Shown: piece by piece, positions 53,479-62,253 of the stretch | Layout: each line of letters opens with the position of its first letter | Position numbering within the stretch: the first letter of the stretch is position 1 | NCBI RefSeq assembly: GCF_004214895.1 | Contig: NZ_CP035952.1 | Span: forward strand, 3,792,501 to 3,856,500 | DNA: 64,000 bases | Direction: 5' to 3' | Source of the DNA: Pseudomonas tructae | GTDB taxonomy: Bacteria; Pseudomonadota; Gammaproteobacteria; Pseudomonadales; Pseudomonadaceae | Program-made: the position numbers and the translations under genes | The notes under the pieces: generated by a model | What the model saw: the letters and a program-made list of their open reading frames with translations, nothing else | Told to the model about the DNA's origin: nothing | Databases searched by the model: none

Positions 53479-53562
53479 GCATCAAGTCGACCGCTGTCAA
53501 CTGGCCTTGATTTGACGCCGGCCACAGTTGCGTTGGTTCACATAGGGAAGATGGGGAACGTA

Positions 53563-53904
53563 ATGTCAGGTTCTGACGGAAGGCTTTTTAGAGATTACAC
53601 AGCCGGCGCTCCAACCGAGACCGCCTGCGATACGCTGTACCTGCAGACCCAGCTTGCTTCTCCGAAGCCTGAGGTCGTGAGCGAGATCGAAGTCGGCGAT
53701 ACGCTTGGAATTGCCCTTGGTGAAATCGAAGGCAACGTCGTCGCCTGCGCATATTGGAACAGGCATATTGCCGGCGGTATTGCATCTCCCAAGGTTATTC
53801 GACTGATCGCCTGCCTCCAAAGTGGTACGAACTATTCAGCAATAGTTACGGCAAAAATGGGTGCTCAGATCTCCATCAAAATCTCGCCGATCAAGGAGGA
53901 GTGA
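53563..53904 (+). CDS. Small unknown protein, first gene of the QueC/SagB operon
   Basis: 113 residues from ATG 53563 (GGGGA five bases upstream; ATG 53551 possible). Predicted mostly beta strand: EVVSEIEVGDTLGIALGEIE, VIRLIACLQSGTNYSAIVTA, ending ISIKISPIKEE. No catalytic motif is apparent. Its stop is two bases from the next start, after AAGGAGGAG. It could be a partner, substrate or sensor for the enzymes downstream. I do not recognise a family. Confidence 0.65.
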   Translation: MSGSDGRLFRDYTAGAPTETACDTLYLQTQLASPKPEVVSEIEVGDTLGIALGEIEGNVVACAYWNRHIAGGIASPKVIRLIACLQSGTNYSAIVTAKMGAQISIKISPIKEE

Positions 53905-53906
53905 TT

Positions 53907-55118
53907 TTGATCAGACTGACTGGCGGTGTGTATTACGAGCAGTGCATGTGCCCCATATGGCAAGAGCTGTTTGGCTCAGGTGGTCGAGCTGCCACAGCGA
54001 TAGCGCGCCTTGGCGGACACGTCGCCCTGGACACATACGCGGATCGCACCGCGGAGGCCATTCTTCGTCAGAGAGCGGTGCTGGAAGGCTTTTCTGTTGC
54101 AACCCATGCCATAAACCAAAGCCTGCACTTCCGGTACACCCATGGACTTGCCAAACCGTCGATCCATCCGGTACCAGAGACCTCTTCGACGACCCTTCAA
54201 ATCACTGCCGACAATGTGGTTCGGTTTGGACTGCTCGAAGGTGACTGCGTCGTCGATGCCCGTAATGTCGTTTACGACCCACAGAGCTCCCGGCACCCCG
54301 TCCCCTTCCATGAGAATGGTTCCAAGGCTGAGCGGCTTGCGCTTGTCCTAAACAGAAGTGAAGCCGAAGCGCTCCATGGCAGTGACGAGTTGAGCGCAGC
54401 CGATTTGGCCCGGGCACTTTCGAAGTCGCAGAACGCCGAGATCGTCATCATCAAGATGGGCCCTGCCGGCGCCCTGCTATTCCATGAAGGCCAAGCGCAC
54501 CACATCCCCTCCTTCGTGACGTCGCAGGTGTGGAAGATTGGTTCGGGTGATGTGTTCGTCGCGAGCTTCGCGCACTTCTGGCTCGAAGAAGGGCTTACCC
54601 CACTCAAGGCCGCCATGCAGGCCTCACGTGCCACGGCGTACTACTGCGAGACGAAGGGCTTTGCCTCTAAAACAGAGCTAGAGACCTATCACCCCGTCGC
54701 CGCCAGCCTGCCGAAGAAATCAAAAATGGGCAGGCCTCCCCTGGTATACCTCGCCGGCCCATTCTTTTCGCTGGGACAGCTTTGGCTCATCGAGGAGGCT
54801 CGCGCCCGGCTTTTGGAAATGGGATTGAACGTGTTTTCCCCCGTCCATGACGTTGGCCACGGGCCTGCGGATGAAGTCGTGCAGAAAGATCTCGATGCGA
54901 TCCACGAATGCGACATGATGCTCGCAATCGGGGACGGCCTCGACGCTGGGACGATCTATGAGATCGGCTACGCGCGTGCACTCAAGAAGCCCGTCATCAT
55001 GTACGTGGAGAATGAGTCGGAAGAGGATCAGAAGATGATGGCCGGCTCGGGCTGCACGCTGACAAAGGACTTCGTCACCGCCATTTACCAAACCGCATGG
55101 AAGGCAGCTGAGTTATGA
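53907..55118 (+). CDS. PfkB-family kinase fused to nucleoside 2-deoxyribosyltransferase
   Basis: 403 residues from TTG 53907 (GGAGGAG at the right distance; GTG 53901 is too close to it). Residues ~1-260 are a PfkB/ribokinase domain: GSGGRAATAIARLGGHVALD and the catalytic KIGSGDVFVASFAHFWLEEG (GSGD). Residues ~275-403 are an NDT domain: VYLAGPFFSLGQLWLIEEAR, DLDAIHECDMMLAIGDGLDA, GTIYEIGYARALKKPVI with the catalytic Glu. The fusion implies base exchange or cleavage on a deoxynucleoside coupled to phosphorylation of a sugar or nucleoside. The stop overlaps the next start (ATGA). Confidence 0.82.
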   Translation: MIRLTGGVYYEQCMCPIWQELFGSGGRAATAIARLGGHVALDTYADRTAEAILRQRAVLEGFSVATHAINQSLHFRYTHGLAKPSIHPVPETSSTTLQITADNVVRFGLLEGDCVVDARNVVYDPQSSRHPVPFHENGSKAERLALVLNRSEAEALHGSDELSAADLARALSKSQNAEIVIIKMGPAGALLFHEGQAHHIPSFVTSQVWKIGSGDVFVASFAHFWLEEGLTPLKAAMQASRATAYYCETKGFASKTELETYHPVAASLPKKSKMGRPPLVYLAGPFFSLGQLWLIEEARARLLEMGLNVFSPVHDVGHGPADEVVQKDLDAIHECDMMLAIGDGLDAGTIYEIGYARALKKPVIMYVENESEEDQKMMAGSGCTLTKDFVTAIYQTAWKAAEL

Positions 55119-55717
55119 AGCGCGCCCTCCTCTTATCAGGCGGCATGGATTCACTCGCGGTGGCCTGGTGGCTGCGCCCTGAAATCGGCATCACGCTGAA
55201 CTATGGCCAGCTCGCCGCTGAGGCAGAAATCTGTGCCTCGAAGGCCATCTGCGGACAGCTCCAGATTGAGCACCATGTCATTTCCATCGACTGCCGATCG
55301 GTCGGCTCCGGCGACATGGCAGGAGGCCAGGCGGATGCCCATGCGCCTGCCAGTGACTGGTGGCCGTACCGGAACCAGATGCTCGTCACCCTGGCGGCCA
55401 TGAAAGCCATCAGCCTGGGTGTTAAAAAGCTCTACCTGGGCACCGTGAAATCCGATGGTTCCCACCGCGACGGTACTCCGGAGTTCATCGCTGCCATCAA
55501 TCAGCTGATGGTCATCCAGGAGGGTGAGATGACCGTTGAGGCGCCTGCGATCAAGTTGAGCACCACCGAGCTTGTAAGAACTGCCGGCGTGCCGTCTTCT
55601 ATGCTGGCCTGGGCTCACAGCTGTCACAAATCGAGCGTGCCGTGCGGCAATTGCCGAGGCTGCAACAAGTACTTCGAGGTCTGGCAAGAGATTGAACATG
55701 GATTGGATCACGCTTAG
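55115..55717 (+). CDS. QueC-like PP-loop enzyme (7-cyano-7-deazaguanine synthase family)
   Basis: 200 residues. PP-loop SGGMDS at residues 8-13, YRNQMLVTLAAMKAISLGVK, LGTVKSDGSHRDGTPEFIAA (the substrate loop) and the complete zinc site CHKSSVPCGNCRGC. Housekeeping QueC turns 7-carboxy-7-deazaguanine into preQ0 with ATP and ammonia. No queD, queE or queF adjoins it, and QueC homologues are recurrent parts of defence systems (Qat, type IV CBASS), so a specialised activation or conjugation of a deazaguanine is more likely here (inference). Confidence 0.85.
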   Translation: MKRALLLSGGMDSLAVAWWLRPEIGITLNYGQLAAEAEICASKAICGQLQIEHHVISIDCRSVGSGDMAGGQADAHAPASDWWPYRNQMLVTLAAMKAISLGVKKLYLGTVKSDGSHRDGTPEFIAAINQLMVIQEGEMTVEAPAIKLSTTELVRTAGVPSSMLAWAHSCHKSSVPCGNCRGCNKYFEVWQEIEHGLDHA

Positions 55718-56381
55718 TAGCCCGACGGTACTAGCTGAGCCTGGCCACTATCAGCCCTTCACCTGGCCCGATGGCACATTCCATGCGCTGCCCGAAACAG
55801 AGGATGCCGGTGACGAAGGCATCCTCAATCTTCTCGATCACAGACGCACCAGGCGAACGTTCAATGCCTTGAGTGAAGGCCAGCTGGGCCAGCTGCTGTG
55901 GCGCTGCGCGCGTACGCAATCCATTGCCGAGTCGGACTATGGCTTCGACCTGGAATTGCGACCAACGCCATCTGCCGGCGCAATGCACCCCATCCATATC
56001 CTGGTTCACCTTCCGGGTGCGTCGAACTGGAGCCGCTACGATAGTCGCCGGAACGGTCTTGTCGAGCTACCAGGATCAGCTGAAGCCTTCGCTGGATTGG
56101 AAGAGCAGTGCCATGAAGCACTGCCCGCCGCGCATGCAACGCGGTTGCTCCTGGTGGCCGAACCCGGAAAAACGTGCGCCAAATACCAGCACGGAGAAAG
56201 CCTGATCTGGCGAGACGCTGGAGCACTCTTGGCGGTCATGGCCGTGATTGCTGAAGCCTTGGACTACTCGTTTTGCCCGCTGGGGATTACGGGTGAGCCG
56301 TGGGCTGGTCGACTCGCACCTGCCGGTGTGCTCACTGGTGTCGGTGTCGCACTCGTTGGTGGGCCGACACCGCAGCGCTAG
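55698..56381 (+). CDS. SagB/ThcOx-type nitroreductase-family oxidoreductase
   Basis: 227 residues from ATG 55698, overlapping the QueC-like gene by 20 bp. Nitroreductase-fold marks are LLDHRRTRRTFN near residue 47, ELRPTPSAGAMHPIHILVHL (the SagB-type SaGa-hP signature), and FCPLGITGEPWAGRL near the C-terminus. SagB-like enzymes use FMN to oxidise azolines in modified peptides; others reduce or oxidise small heterocycles. Here the substrate may be the deazaguanine or nucleoside product of the operon. It ends 4 bp inside the convergent OGG-like gene. Confidence 0.8.
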   Translation: MDWITLSSPTVLAEPGHYQPFTWPDGTFHALPETEDAGDEGILNLLDHRRTRRTFNALSEGQLGQLLWRCARTQSIAESDYGFDLELRPTPSAGAMHPIHILVHLPGASNWSRYDSRRNGLVELPGSAEAFAGLEEQCHEALPAAHATRLLLVAEPGKTCAKYQHGESLIWRDAGALLAVMAVIAEALDYSFCPLGITGEPWAGRLAPAGVLTGVGVALVGGPTPQR

Positions 56382-57148
56382 GCGGCTTTCAAACCAGCTT
56401 GGTTCAGCAGACCGTGGACGACGGTAGGCGCAGACATCATCTGGTACCACATCAGCGCGTCGAGCTTGGAGGGGCGAACCTTAATCGCTTTGCTCAGCGC
56501 AAGAAACTCCGCTTCGAGCTTCAGGTAGTGACGCTCCACGGTGAGACCGGGGGAGAAAAAGCCAGCCAATGCCCCTGCACGCAGGATGTGGATATCCAGG
56601 ATGGCGACGTCATCGGCATCAAGCCAGTTGCGAGCAATCCAAGAGGCGGTCTTGTAGCCAATGCCTGGCAGCTCCAGCAGCCAGTCCCGAAGAGCTCGGC
56701 CAGAATGAAGAGGAACACCCCCTAAGGCCAAGGCTGTGAGTGCTAAATGGAGGTAACGCGCCTTCTGTTTGGCAAAGCGGTAGCGCACTGAGCGGCTACC
56801 GATTTTCAGTGGGAGGGTCAGCCACTCTTGCAGCTGCTCCTCACTAGGTACCTTAGTGTCAAATGCACCGAGGTTTCTCAGGTGGGCGAAGGCCGCCAAT
56901 CCGACACTAGCCGGGATTCCGTGGCCACCCAGTAGGCACGCTCCGACCTCTTCAGCCAGGGTGGCGCCAAGCTTGTAGTTGAGAGGCTCAGGCTCTTGCT
57001 CGTTTGCCCACACCTGGTACGCCCAGTACGCCGGTGTCGGGAAAGCTTCGATCAAACCCCATGCAACACCCGGGAGCACTTCGCTCAGAGCGTCTGGGAA
57101 ATCGCGGCTGTAGATCTTAGAGTCTACGAACACAACACCGTTCTGCAT
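56378..57148 (-). CDS. OGG-fold HhH DNA glycosylase-like protein
   Basis: 256 residues from ATG 57148, whose ATG overlaps the stop of the methylase gene (TAATG) and has GGAGG upstream. Helix-hairpin-helix LLELPGIGYKTASWIARNWL with the catalytic-type Lys, then DDVAILDIHILRAGALAG with the conserved Asp. This resembles the OGG-fold proteins of type IV CBASS rather than housekeeping MutM/OGG. It would recognise or excise a modified purine. The convergent overlap with the SagB-like gene indicates tight packing of one locus. Confidence 0.8.
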   Translation of the reverse strand: MQNGVVFVDSKIYSRDFPDALSEVLPGVAWGLIEAFPTPAYWAYQVWANEQEPEPLNYKLGATLAEEVGACLLGGHGIPASVGLAAFAHLRNLGAFDTKVPSEEQLQEWLTLPLKIGSRSVRYRFAKQKARYLHLALTALALGGVPLHSGRALRDWLLELPGIGYKTASWIARNWLDADDVAILDIHILRAGALAGFFSPGLTVERHYLKLEAEFLALSKAIKVRPSKLDALMWYQMMSAPTVVHGLLNQAGLKAA

Positions 57149-57825
57149 TACAGTGCCTCCTGAGCGGAGCCATAGGTCTGCGTGATCCAGTGCAGGAAAT
57201 CGCTGCGCTCTACCGGATCCATGGCAGCAACACGATCGCGGAGCCGGGACTGACGTCGGGCAATGTTCTGCCGTTCGCGAAACGTGTCGCCTAAGTAACG
57301 ACTGTCGTGAAGTTCCACTGGGGCAGAGTAGTTCATCCAGACGCATTCCTCCCTGACATCTGTGTGCGTCTTCGCCGTAAACGTCACCTTCCTCCATCCT
57401 TGGAGGGTTTCGTTGTACAAGGCACTGTCGTAACCGGAGATCATAACCTTGCACGGGACGCCGCACAGCGTACGTAGCAGTTGCTCATGCTGGGACTGGT
57501 CATATTCGTAGCGGTAGATCTTGGCGCGACGCCGGGTCTGTGTGACATACGGTGGGTCAGAATAGATCAGCTCGCTACCGTCGTATGAAAAGCTGCTCAG
57601 GTAGTTTGAAGCATCATCCTGGATGAGCTCAAAGCTCTCAACCTGGTGCTCAGCCCAAGCGTCGTGAACAGCGGGATCTATATCGACACCGATGTTTCGG
57701 GCAGCAGGTTTTTTGTGGCGCAGGACAGCGCCCGCGCCCAAGTGCGTCTCGATGTAGGTCTGATGCGGAGGCATCAGGTTGATCAAGCGCTGGTAGCACT
57801 TGCCTTTCCCGCCTGGATATCTCAT
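57148..57825 (-). CDS. D12-class (Dam-like) DNA adenine methyltransferase
   Basis: 225 residues from ATG 57825 (GTG 57831 also in frame). Motif I region MRYPGGKGKCYQRLINLMPP, NIGVDIDPAVHDAW, and the catalytic SDPPYVTQT near residue 118. Short for a D12 methylase (Dam is ~270). It may mark self DNA or act with the glycosylase downstream. It lies 70 bp after hsdR in the same orientation, so it may be transcribed with the type I system. Confidence 0.85.
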   Translation of the reverse strand: MRYPGGKGKCYQRLINLMPPHQTYIETHLGAGAVLRHKKPAARNIGVDIDPAVHDAWAEHQVESFELIQDDASNYLSSFSYDGSELIYSDPPYVTQTRRRAKIYRYEYDQSQHEQLLRTLCGVPCKVMISGYDSALYNETLQGWRKVTFTAKTHTDVREECVWMNYSAPVELHDSRYLGDTFRERQNIARRQSRLRDRVAAMDPVERSDFLHWITQTYGSAQEAL

Positions 57826-57894
57826 GCACACATCATCGTCAAAAGTGACGATGATGTCAATGAAAGCATAGAACCCTCCCCCCGAAATTCTCTC

Positions 57895-60800
57895 TTAGAT
57901 CTGCCCACCTACACCTTTAAACTTCTCAACAAATGCAGCGATTTTCTGGAATACGCTCTGTTTTTTAGTCAAATACTGCGGGTTCAGCGGGCTCATCTTG
58001 GGCAGAACAGAATTCAGTTCCGTACCGCTATCGCTGGCGAATTCCCGCTTCAGCGATGTGGTGATATAGCGCCTAGCTGCCTCATCGTTAAGGTTCTCTG
58101 TGACAATCAACTCCTGCACTTCGTGGTGCTGCTTCTTTTGGGCAAAGGTGAAGAAGGCATCAACCACGCTGGCCTTGTCGCCAGTTTGATCGAGATCAGT
58201 CATATTGATGAAGTCGACCAGTAGGCTCTCTTTTGCGCGGTTGCCAAGGCTTGCCCGGATCACACGTCGCACCTCATCCACCAGCTCCGACTTACTTCTG
58301 ATTTTCTTGTTGTGCTCGAAGATCAGCTCCAGGATGTAGTCCAGATTGATTTCCTGAGACTTCAAAAGATCAATCTCAAAAACCACATCATCCCAGTCGA
58401 TAGTGGACTTTTCTTTCTCAGCCCCTGCTTTTTCACGGCGTAGCCAGTCGCGCACATCGTTGTAGGTTGAACGGTAGTCCTGAACCTTCCGCTCGGTTGG
58501 GAGCGTGATGGCCTGCAGTGAAATCAGATCATCATCGCTGAGGTAGTGTTTGGCCTTAAACGCCTCCACCGCAGCTGAGTCGGCCATATCGAGGGTTTGC
58601 AACTCTTTCAGGCTGGCGAACTCGTCATAGTTCTGCAGCACGTTTTCTACACGTAAGTACTCGCCAAACAACTTGGCGAAGGCCTTTTTGTCGGCCTCCG
58701 TCTCAATGGCGGAAGGGTTCGGGAAGCGTGCTTCCAATTCCTTTACCACATCCATGAACCCCCTACGCGATTCACCAGTGGCCGCATCCGTGAAACCTTC
58801 CATGTAATCTTTGTAGCTCTTCTCCAGCACCACGTTCTTGGTGTTCGTGTCACCGAAGATTGTGATGGCGTCGATGGTCGCCTGTTCCAAATCGCGGAAG
58901 GTGACGATATTGCCGAAGGTTTTAGTGGCGTCAAAGATGCGGTTGGTGCGTGAGTAGGCCTGCATCAACCCGTGGTAGCGCAGGTTCTTGTCGACAAAGA
59001 GAGTGTTGAGCGTAGGGGCATCAAAACCGGTCAGGAACATGCCCACAACGATGAGCAGGTCAATTTCCTTGGCTTTGACCTGCTTAGCCAAATCGCGGTA
59101 GTAGTTCTGAAAGCCTTGGCTGTCTACGCTGAAGTTGGTCTTGAAGAGCGTGTTGTAGTCGGTGATGGCCGAACTCAAGAACTCCTTGGCGCTGCTATTC
59201 ATGGCAGATACATCAAAGCTCTCGTCTTGGATGTCGCCTATCGCGTCCTGCTCCTCGTTGGCCGCGAACGAGAAGATGGTCGCCACCTTAAGCGGCTTGT
59301 CGCTGTTCTTTTGAAGCTCACAAAAACATTCGTAATACAGCTTGGCTGCATCCACGCTGCTGACGGCAAACATGGCATTGAAACCCTTGTTGCCTGCGTG
59401 GAGGCGGTGGGTTTTTTGTCGGAAGTTGTTCAGAATGTACTGGGTAATCTCGCGAATGCGAACCGGGTGCAGCAGGGCTTGCTTGTTCTCCGCTGCACTG
59501 AGTTTCTTCTCGTCCTGCTCGGTCTCGATGACCTTGAACTGCGGACGCACATCGTTGTAGTCCACCTTGAACTTCAATACCTTCTCGTCGCGGATCGCAT
59601 CGGTGATCACGTACGAGTGCAGCTGACGGCCAAATACGTCGGCGGTGGTCTCGGCACCCAAGGCATTATCAGGGAAGATAGGCGTGCCGGTGAAGCCGAA
59701 CTGGTAGAACCTTTTGAATTTTTTCTTCAGATTCCTCTGGGCTTCGCCAAACTGACTGCGGTGGCATTCATCAAAAATGAACACTACCTGCTTGCAGTAG
59801 ATGGGTAAATCAGCCTCGCTCTTCATCAGGTTGTTGAGCTTCTGGATTGTGGTAACGACGATCTTGTTGTCGTCCTTCTCCAGGTTACGCTTCAGGCCTG
59901 CCGTGCTGTCCGAGCCATTCACGCTGTCCGGTGAAAAGCGTTGGTATTCCTTCATGGTCTGGTAGTCCAGATCCTTGCGGTCCACCACGAAGAACACCTT
60001 GTCGATAAAGTCCAGCTCGGTAGTCAGGCGCGCTGCCTTGAAACTGGTCAGTGTCTTGCCGCTGCCGGTGGTATGCCAGATGAAGCCGCCGCTTTCCGTG
60101 CTGCTCCAGTTTTTGGCCTGGTAGCTGCCTTTGATCTTCCACAGAATACGTTCCGTAGCGGCGATCTGGTAAGGCCGCATCACCAGCAGCGTGTTGTTGA
60201 CGTCGAAGACCGAGTAGTGCAGCAGAACATTGAGCAGCGTATGCTTTTGAAAGAAGGTTGCCGTAAAGTCCTTCAGATCCTTGATTAACGTATTGTCCGC
60301 CCCCGCCCAGTTCATGGTGAAGTCGAAGCTGTTCTTATTGCGATGTGTGGTGTTGGCAAAGTAGCGGCTGTCGGTGCCGTTGGAGATCACGAACAGCTGC
60401 AGATACTTGAATAAGGATTGCTCGCCATTGAAGCTTTCCTTGCTGTAGCGGTGCACCTGATTGAAGGCCTCACGGATTGCTACACCCCGCTTCTTCAGCT
60501 CCACCTGTACCAGCGGCAGGCCATTGACCAGAATCGTGACGTCATAGCGGTTGGCGTGACTACCTATCTGCTCAAACTGCTTGATCACCTGTACCTTGTT
60601 GCGGGTAATATTTTTCTTGTCCAACAGATATATGTTCTGAATGCGCCCATCATCAAAAATAAAATCGTGAATGTAGTCGTCGTGAATCTTGCGAGTCTTC
60701 TCAACGATGCCATCGCTGGATTTGTCCAGCCAAGTCTCTACAAAGCGCAGCCACTCGCCGTCAGTGAACTGCATGTTATTCAGGCTTTGCAGTTGCAAGC

Positions 60801-60993
60801 GCACATTGGCCAGTAATAGTCCTGGTTTGTTTAGGTCTTCCAGGTATTCATAGCCTTGATTGACCAGATCCTGGACTAACTCGCGCTCAAGATCACCTTC
60901 GCTCTGGTAGCTGTCTGCGCCCTTCCAGTCCTGGACGTATTTATCCAAGACAATGTAGCTTTTCGACTCAGCAATTGGACTGTATTCGATCAT
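57895..60993 (-). CDS. hsdR: Type I restriction endonuclease subunit R
   Basis: 1032 residues. N-terminal PD-(D/E)xK nuclease with [19 protein letters not shown], then SF2 translocase motifs: [18 protein letters not shown] (Walker A), [13 protein letters not shown] (DECH), GFTGTPIF, and [21 protein letters not shown]-terminal helical region binds HsdM. Cleaves DNA at a distance after ATP-driven translocation. The ATG overlaps the stop of the AAA gene (60990-60993). Confidence 0.94.
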   Translation of the reverse strand: MIEYSPIAESKSYIVLDKYVQDWKGADSYQSEGDLERELVQDLVNQGYEYLEDLNKPGLLLANVRLQLQSLNNMQFTDGEWLRFVETWLDKSSDGIVEKTRKIHDDYIHDFIFDDGRIQNIYLLDKKNITRNKVQVIKQFEQIGSHANRYDVTILVNGLPLVQVELKKRGVAIREAFNQVHRYSKESFNGEQSLFKYLQLFVISNGTDSRYFANTTHRNKNSFDFTMNWAGADNTLIKDLKDFTATFFQKHTLLNVLLHYSVFDVNNTLLVMRPYQIAATERILWKIKGSYQAKNWSSTESGGFIWHTTGSGKTLTSFKAARLTTELDFIDKVFFVVDRKDLDYQTMKEYQRFSPDSVNGSDSTAGLKRNLEKDDNKIVVTTIQKLNNLMKSEADLPIYCKQVVFIFDECHRSQFGEAQRNLKKKFKRFYQFGFTGTPIFPDNALGAETTADVFGRQLHSYVITDAIRDEKVLKFKVDYNDVRPQFKVIETEQDEKKLSAAENKQALLHPVRIREITQYILNNFRQKTHRLHAGNKGFNAMFAVSSVDAAKLYYECFCELQKNSDKPLKVATIFSFAANEEQDAIGDIQDESFDVSAMNSSAKEFLSSAITDYNTLFKTNFSVDSQGFQNYYRDLAKQVKAKEIDLLIVVGMFLTGFDAPTLNTLFVDKNLRYHGLMQAYSRTNRIFDATKTFGNIVTFRDLEQATIDAITIFGDTNTKNVVLEKSYKDYMEGFTDAATGESRRGFMDVVKELEARFPNPSAIETEADKKAFAKLFGEYLRVENVLQNYDEFASLKELQTLDMADSAAVEAFKAKHYLSDDDLISLQAITLPTERKVQDYRSTYNDVRDWLRREKAGAEKEKSTIDWDDVVFEIDLLKSQEINLDYILELIFEHNKKIRSKSELVDEVRRVIRASLGNRAKESLLVDFINMTDLDQTGDKASVVDAFFTFAQKKQHHEVQELIVTENLNDEAARRYITTSLKREFASDSGTELNSVLPKMSPLNPQYLTKKQSVFQKIAAFVEKFKGVGGQI

Positions 60994-62252
60994 GTGACTT
61001 TTCCCTGCCCAAATCGATAATTCTCGACAACATATGTGACCAGCTTTTCCAAAACTTTCTTCTCTTCAGGCTTCAAGGGCGCCACCTCTTCGGCCGCGTG
61101 TTTCGAATGGCTTGAGAAGTTAACAATCCGCTTTGCATAAGAGTTGGATAGACCATCATCTGCTTCCGGCAAAAGATGCTCCCACCTTTTGTACCCAAGA
61201 AACGTTGCCGTTTTTTCTAAAATATTACGAAGCAAATTGAAGTGATACTTATCGACTTGCCCGCTTTTAATGGCTGCCTCAAGCTGTGACAACAAGTGCA
61301 GATGATATGCAAACGGAGAGTCATTTGGCTGCTCCACTAGATGAAGACTGCCGTCCTCATTCTTCTCCAAGCGAGATTTGCTGAACCACTTAGATTTCCA
61401 GCTGTAGCGCTCATTTTTTTCATCACTACCGAATTCATTACAAAGAACATTAAAGAATACTGGGCTATGAGTTGTAATTATGAAATTAACACTGGACTTG
61501 TTTAATTTAACAAGTTGAGCCAAGTCCACAGCCAGCTGAATTAAATGATTATCATCCAATGAACTGACAGGGTCATCAATGAATACGTACTCAAGGTTGT
61601 CAAATGGTGTAGGCTCAGGATAATCAGGCTGAACATCGTTTAGAGTAAAAATCGCTTGTTCAAGCAACGTATAAAAAACACTCCAGATAAAGTTACATTC
61701 CTCACCCTTGGAGATTTTTAGATTCCCTGTGCGCTCATCATTTCCTCCTTCAAGTGAAAAAGTCACCTCCGAAAACGCATTGACTGCCACCTCTTGGCCG
61801 CTCTTATTTCTGAGCACATACTCTTCGTTGAATCGAGGCGTGAGCTTGTCGTTGGTGTAACGCTGAAAGTTCGTAACAATATTCCGATCCTGGCCTTGAT
61901 CTTCCAGCACCCATTTAGTGAATGAGTTGGGTTGGATTTTCAGCTTTGGATCGGCGTCACCATTCAAATCGTTATCCCAATAGAATAAGTCTTCGGTAAA
62001 CGCGCTGTAATATAGAATCTTTTTCTTGCCTAATTCTGACTGCTGGCCATCATCACCCGCCATTTTGGGGGCAATCAAATCTTTCAGCGCCCGCGACAAG
62101 CGGGTCTTCCCCGTGCCATTGAAGGCGTAGATAAGTTGGACCTTTGGAAGGGGCCTAACTTCCTCTACAACTTTTATTGTTTCGGGAACAGTTTTTTTAA
62201 CCGTCTTCGGAGTACTCAGTTGCTTGGCGATGTCTCTGAGCGTCGTGCTCAT
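60990..62252 (-). CDS. PrrC-like AAA ATPase, candidate anticodon nuclease
   Basis: 420 residues (PrrC of E. coli is 396). Walker A AFNGTGKT at 43-50, ABC-type Walker B/D-loop [13 protein letters not shown] near 224-236, H-switch TTHSPV near 260. The C-terminal ~100 residues contain Arg342-x3-Glu346 (RNILE) and His382 (SSHSKH), the order and spacing of the PrrC catalytic triad Arg320-Glu324-His356. It lies between hsdS and hsdR, the EcoprrI arrangement in which PrrC is held silent by the type I complex and cleaves tRNA-Lys when phage inhibits restriction. Activity is inferred. Confidence 0.68.
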   Translation of the reverse strand: MSTTLRDIAKQLSTPKTVKKTVPETIKVVEEVRPLPKVQLIYAFNGTGKTRLSRALKDLIAPKMAGDDGQQSELGKKKILYYSAFTEDLFYWDNDLNGDADPKLKIQPNSFTKWVLEDQGQDRNIVTNFQRYTNDKLTPRFNEEYVLRNKSGQEVAVNAFSEVTFSLEGGNDERTGNLKISKGEECNFIWSVFYTLLEQAIFTLNDVQPDYPEPTPFDNLEYVFIDDPVSSLDDNHLIQLAVDLAQLVKLNKSSVNFIITTHSPVFFNVLCNEFGSDEKNERYSWKSKWFSKSRLEKNEDGSLHLVEQPNDSPFAYHLHLLSQLEAAIKSGQVDKYHFNLLRNILEKTATFLGYKRWEHLLPEADDGLSNSYAKRIVNFSSHSKHAAEEVAPLKPEEKKVLEKLVTYVVENYRFGQGKVT

Positions 62253-62253
62253 T

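Noticed and set aside
53334..53525. 64-residue N-terminal extension of the OLD protein
   Set aside because: The extension is Arg/Pro-rich, covers the perfect palindrome, and the conserved OLD start MSKILDFEIKNYKG begins at 53333.
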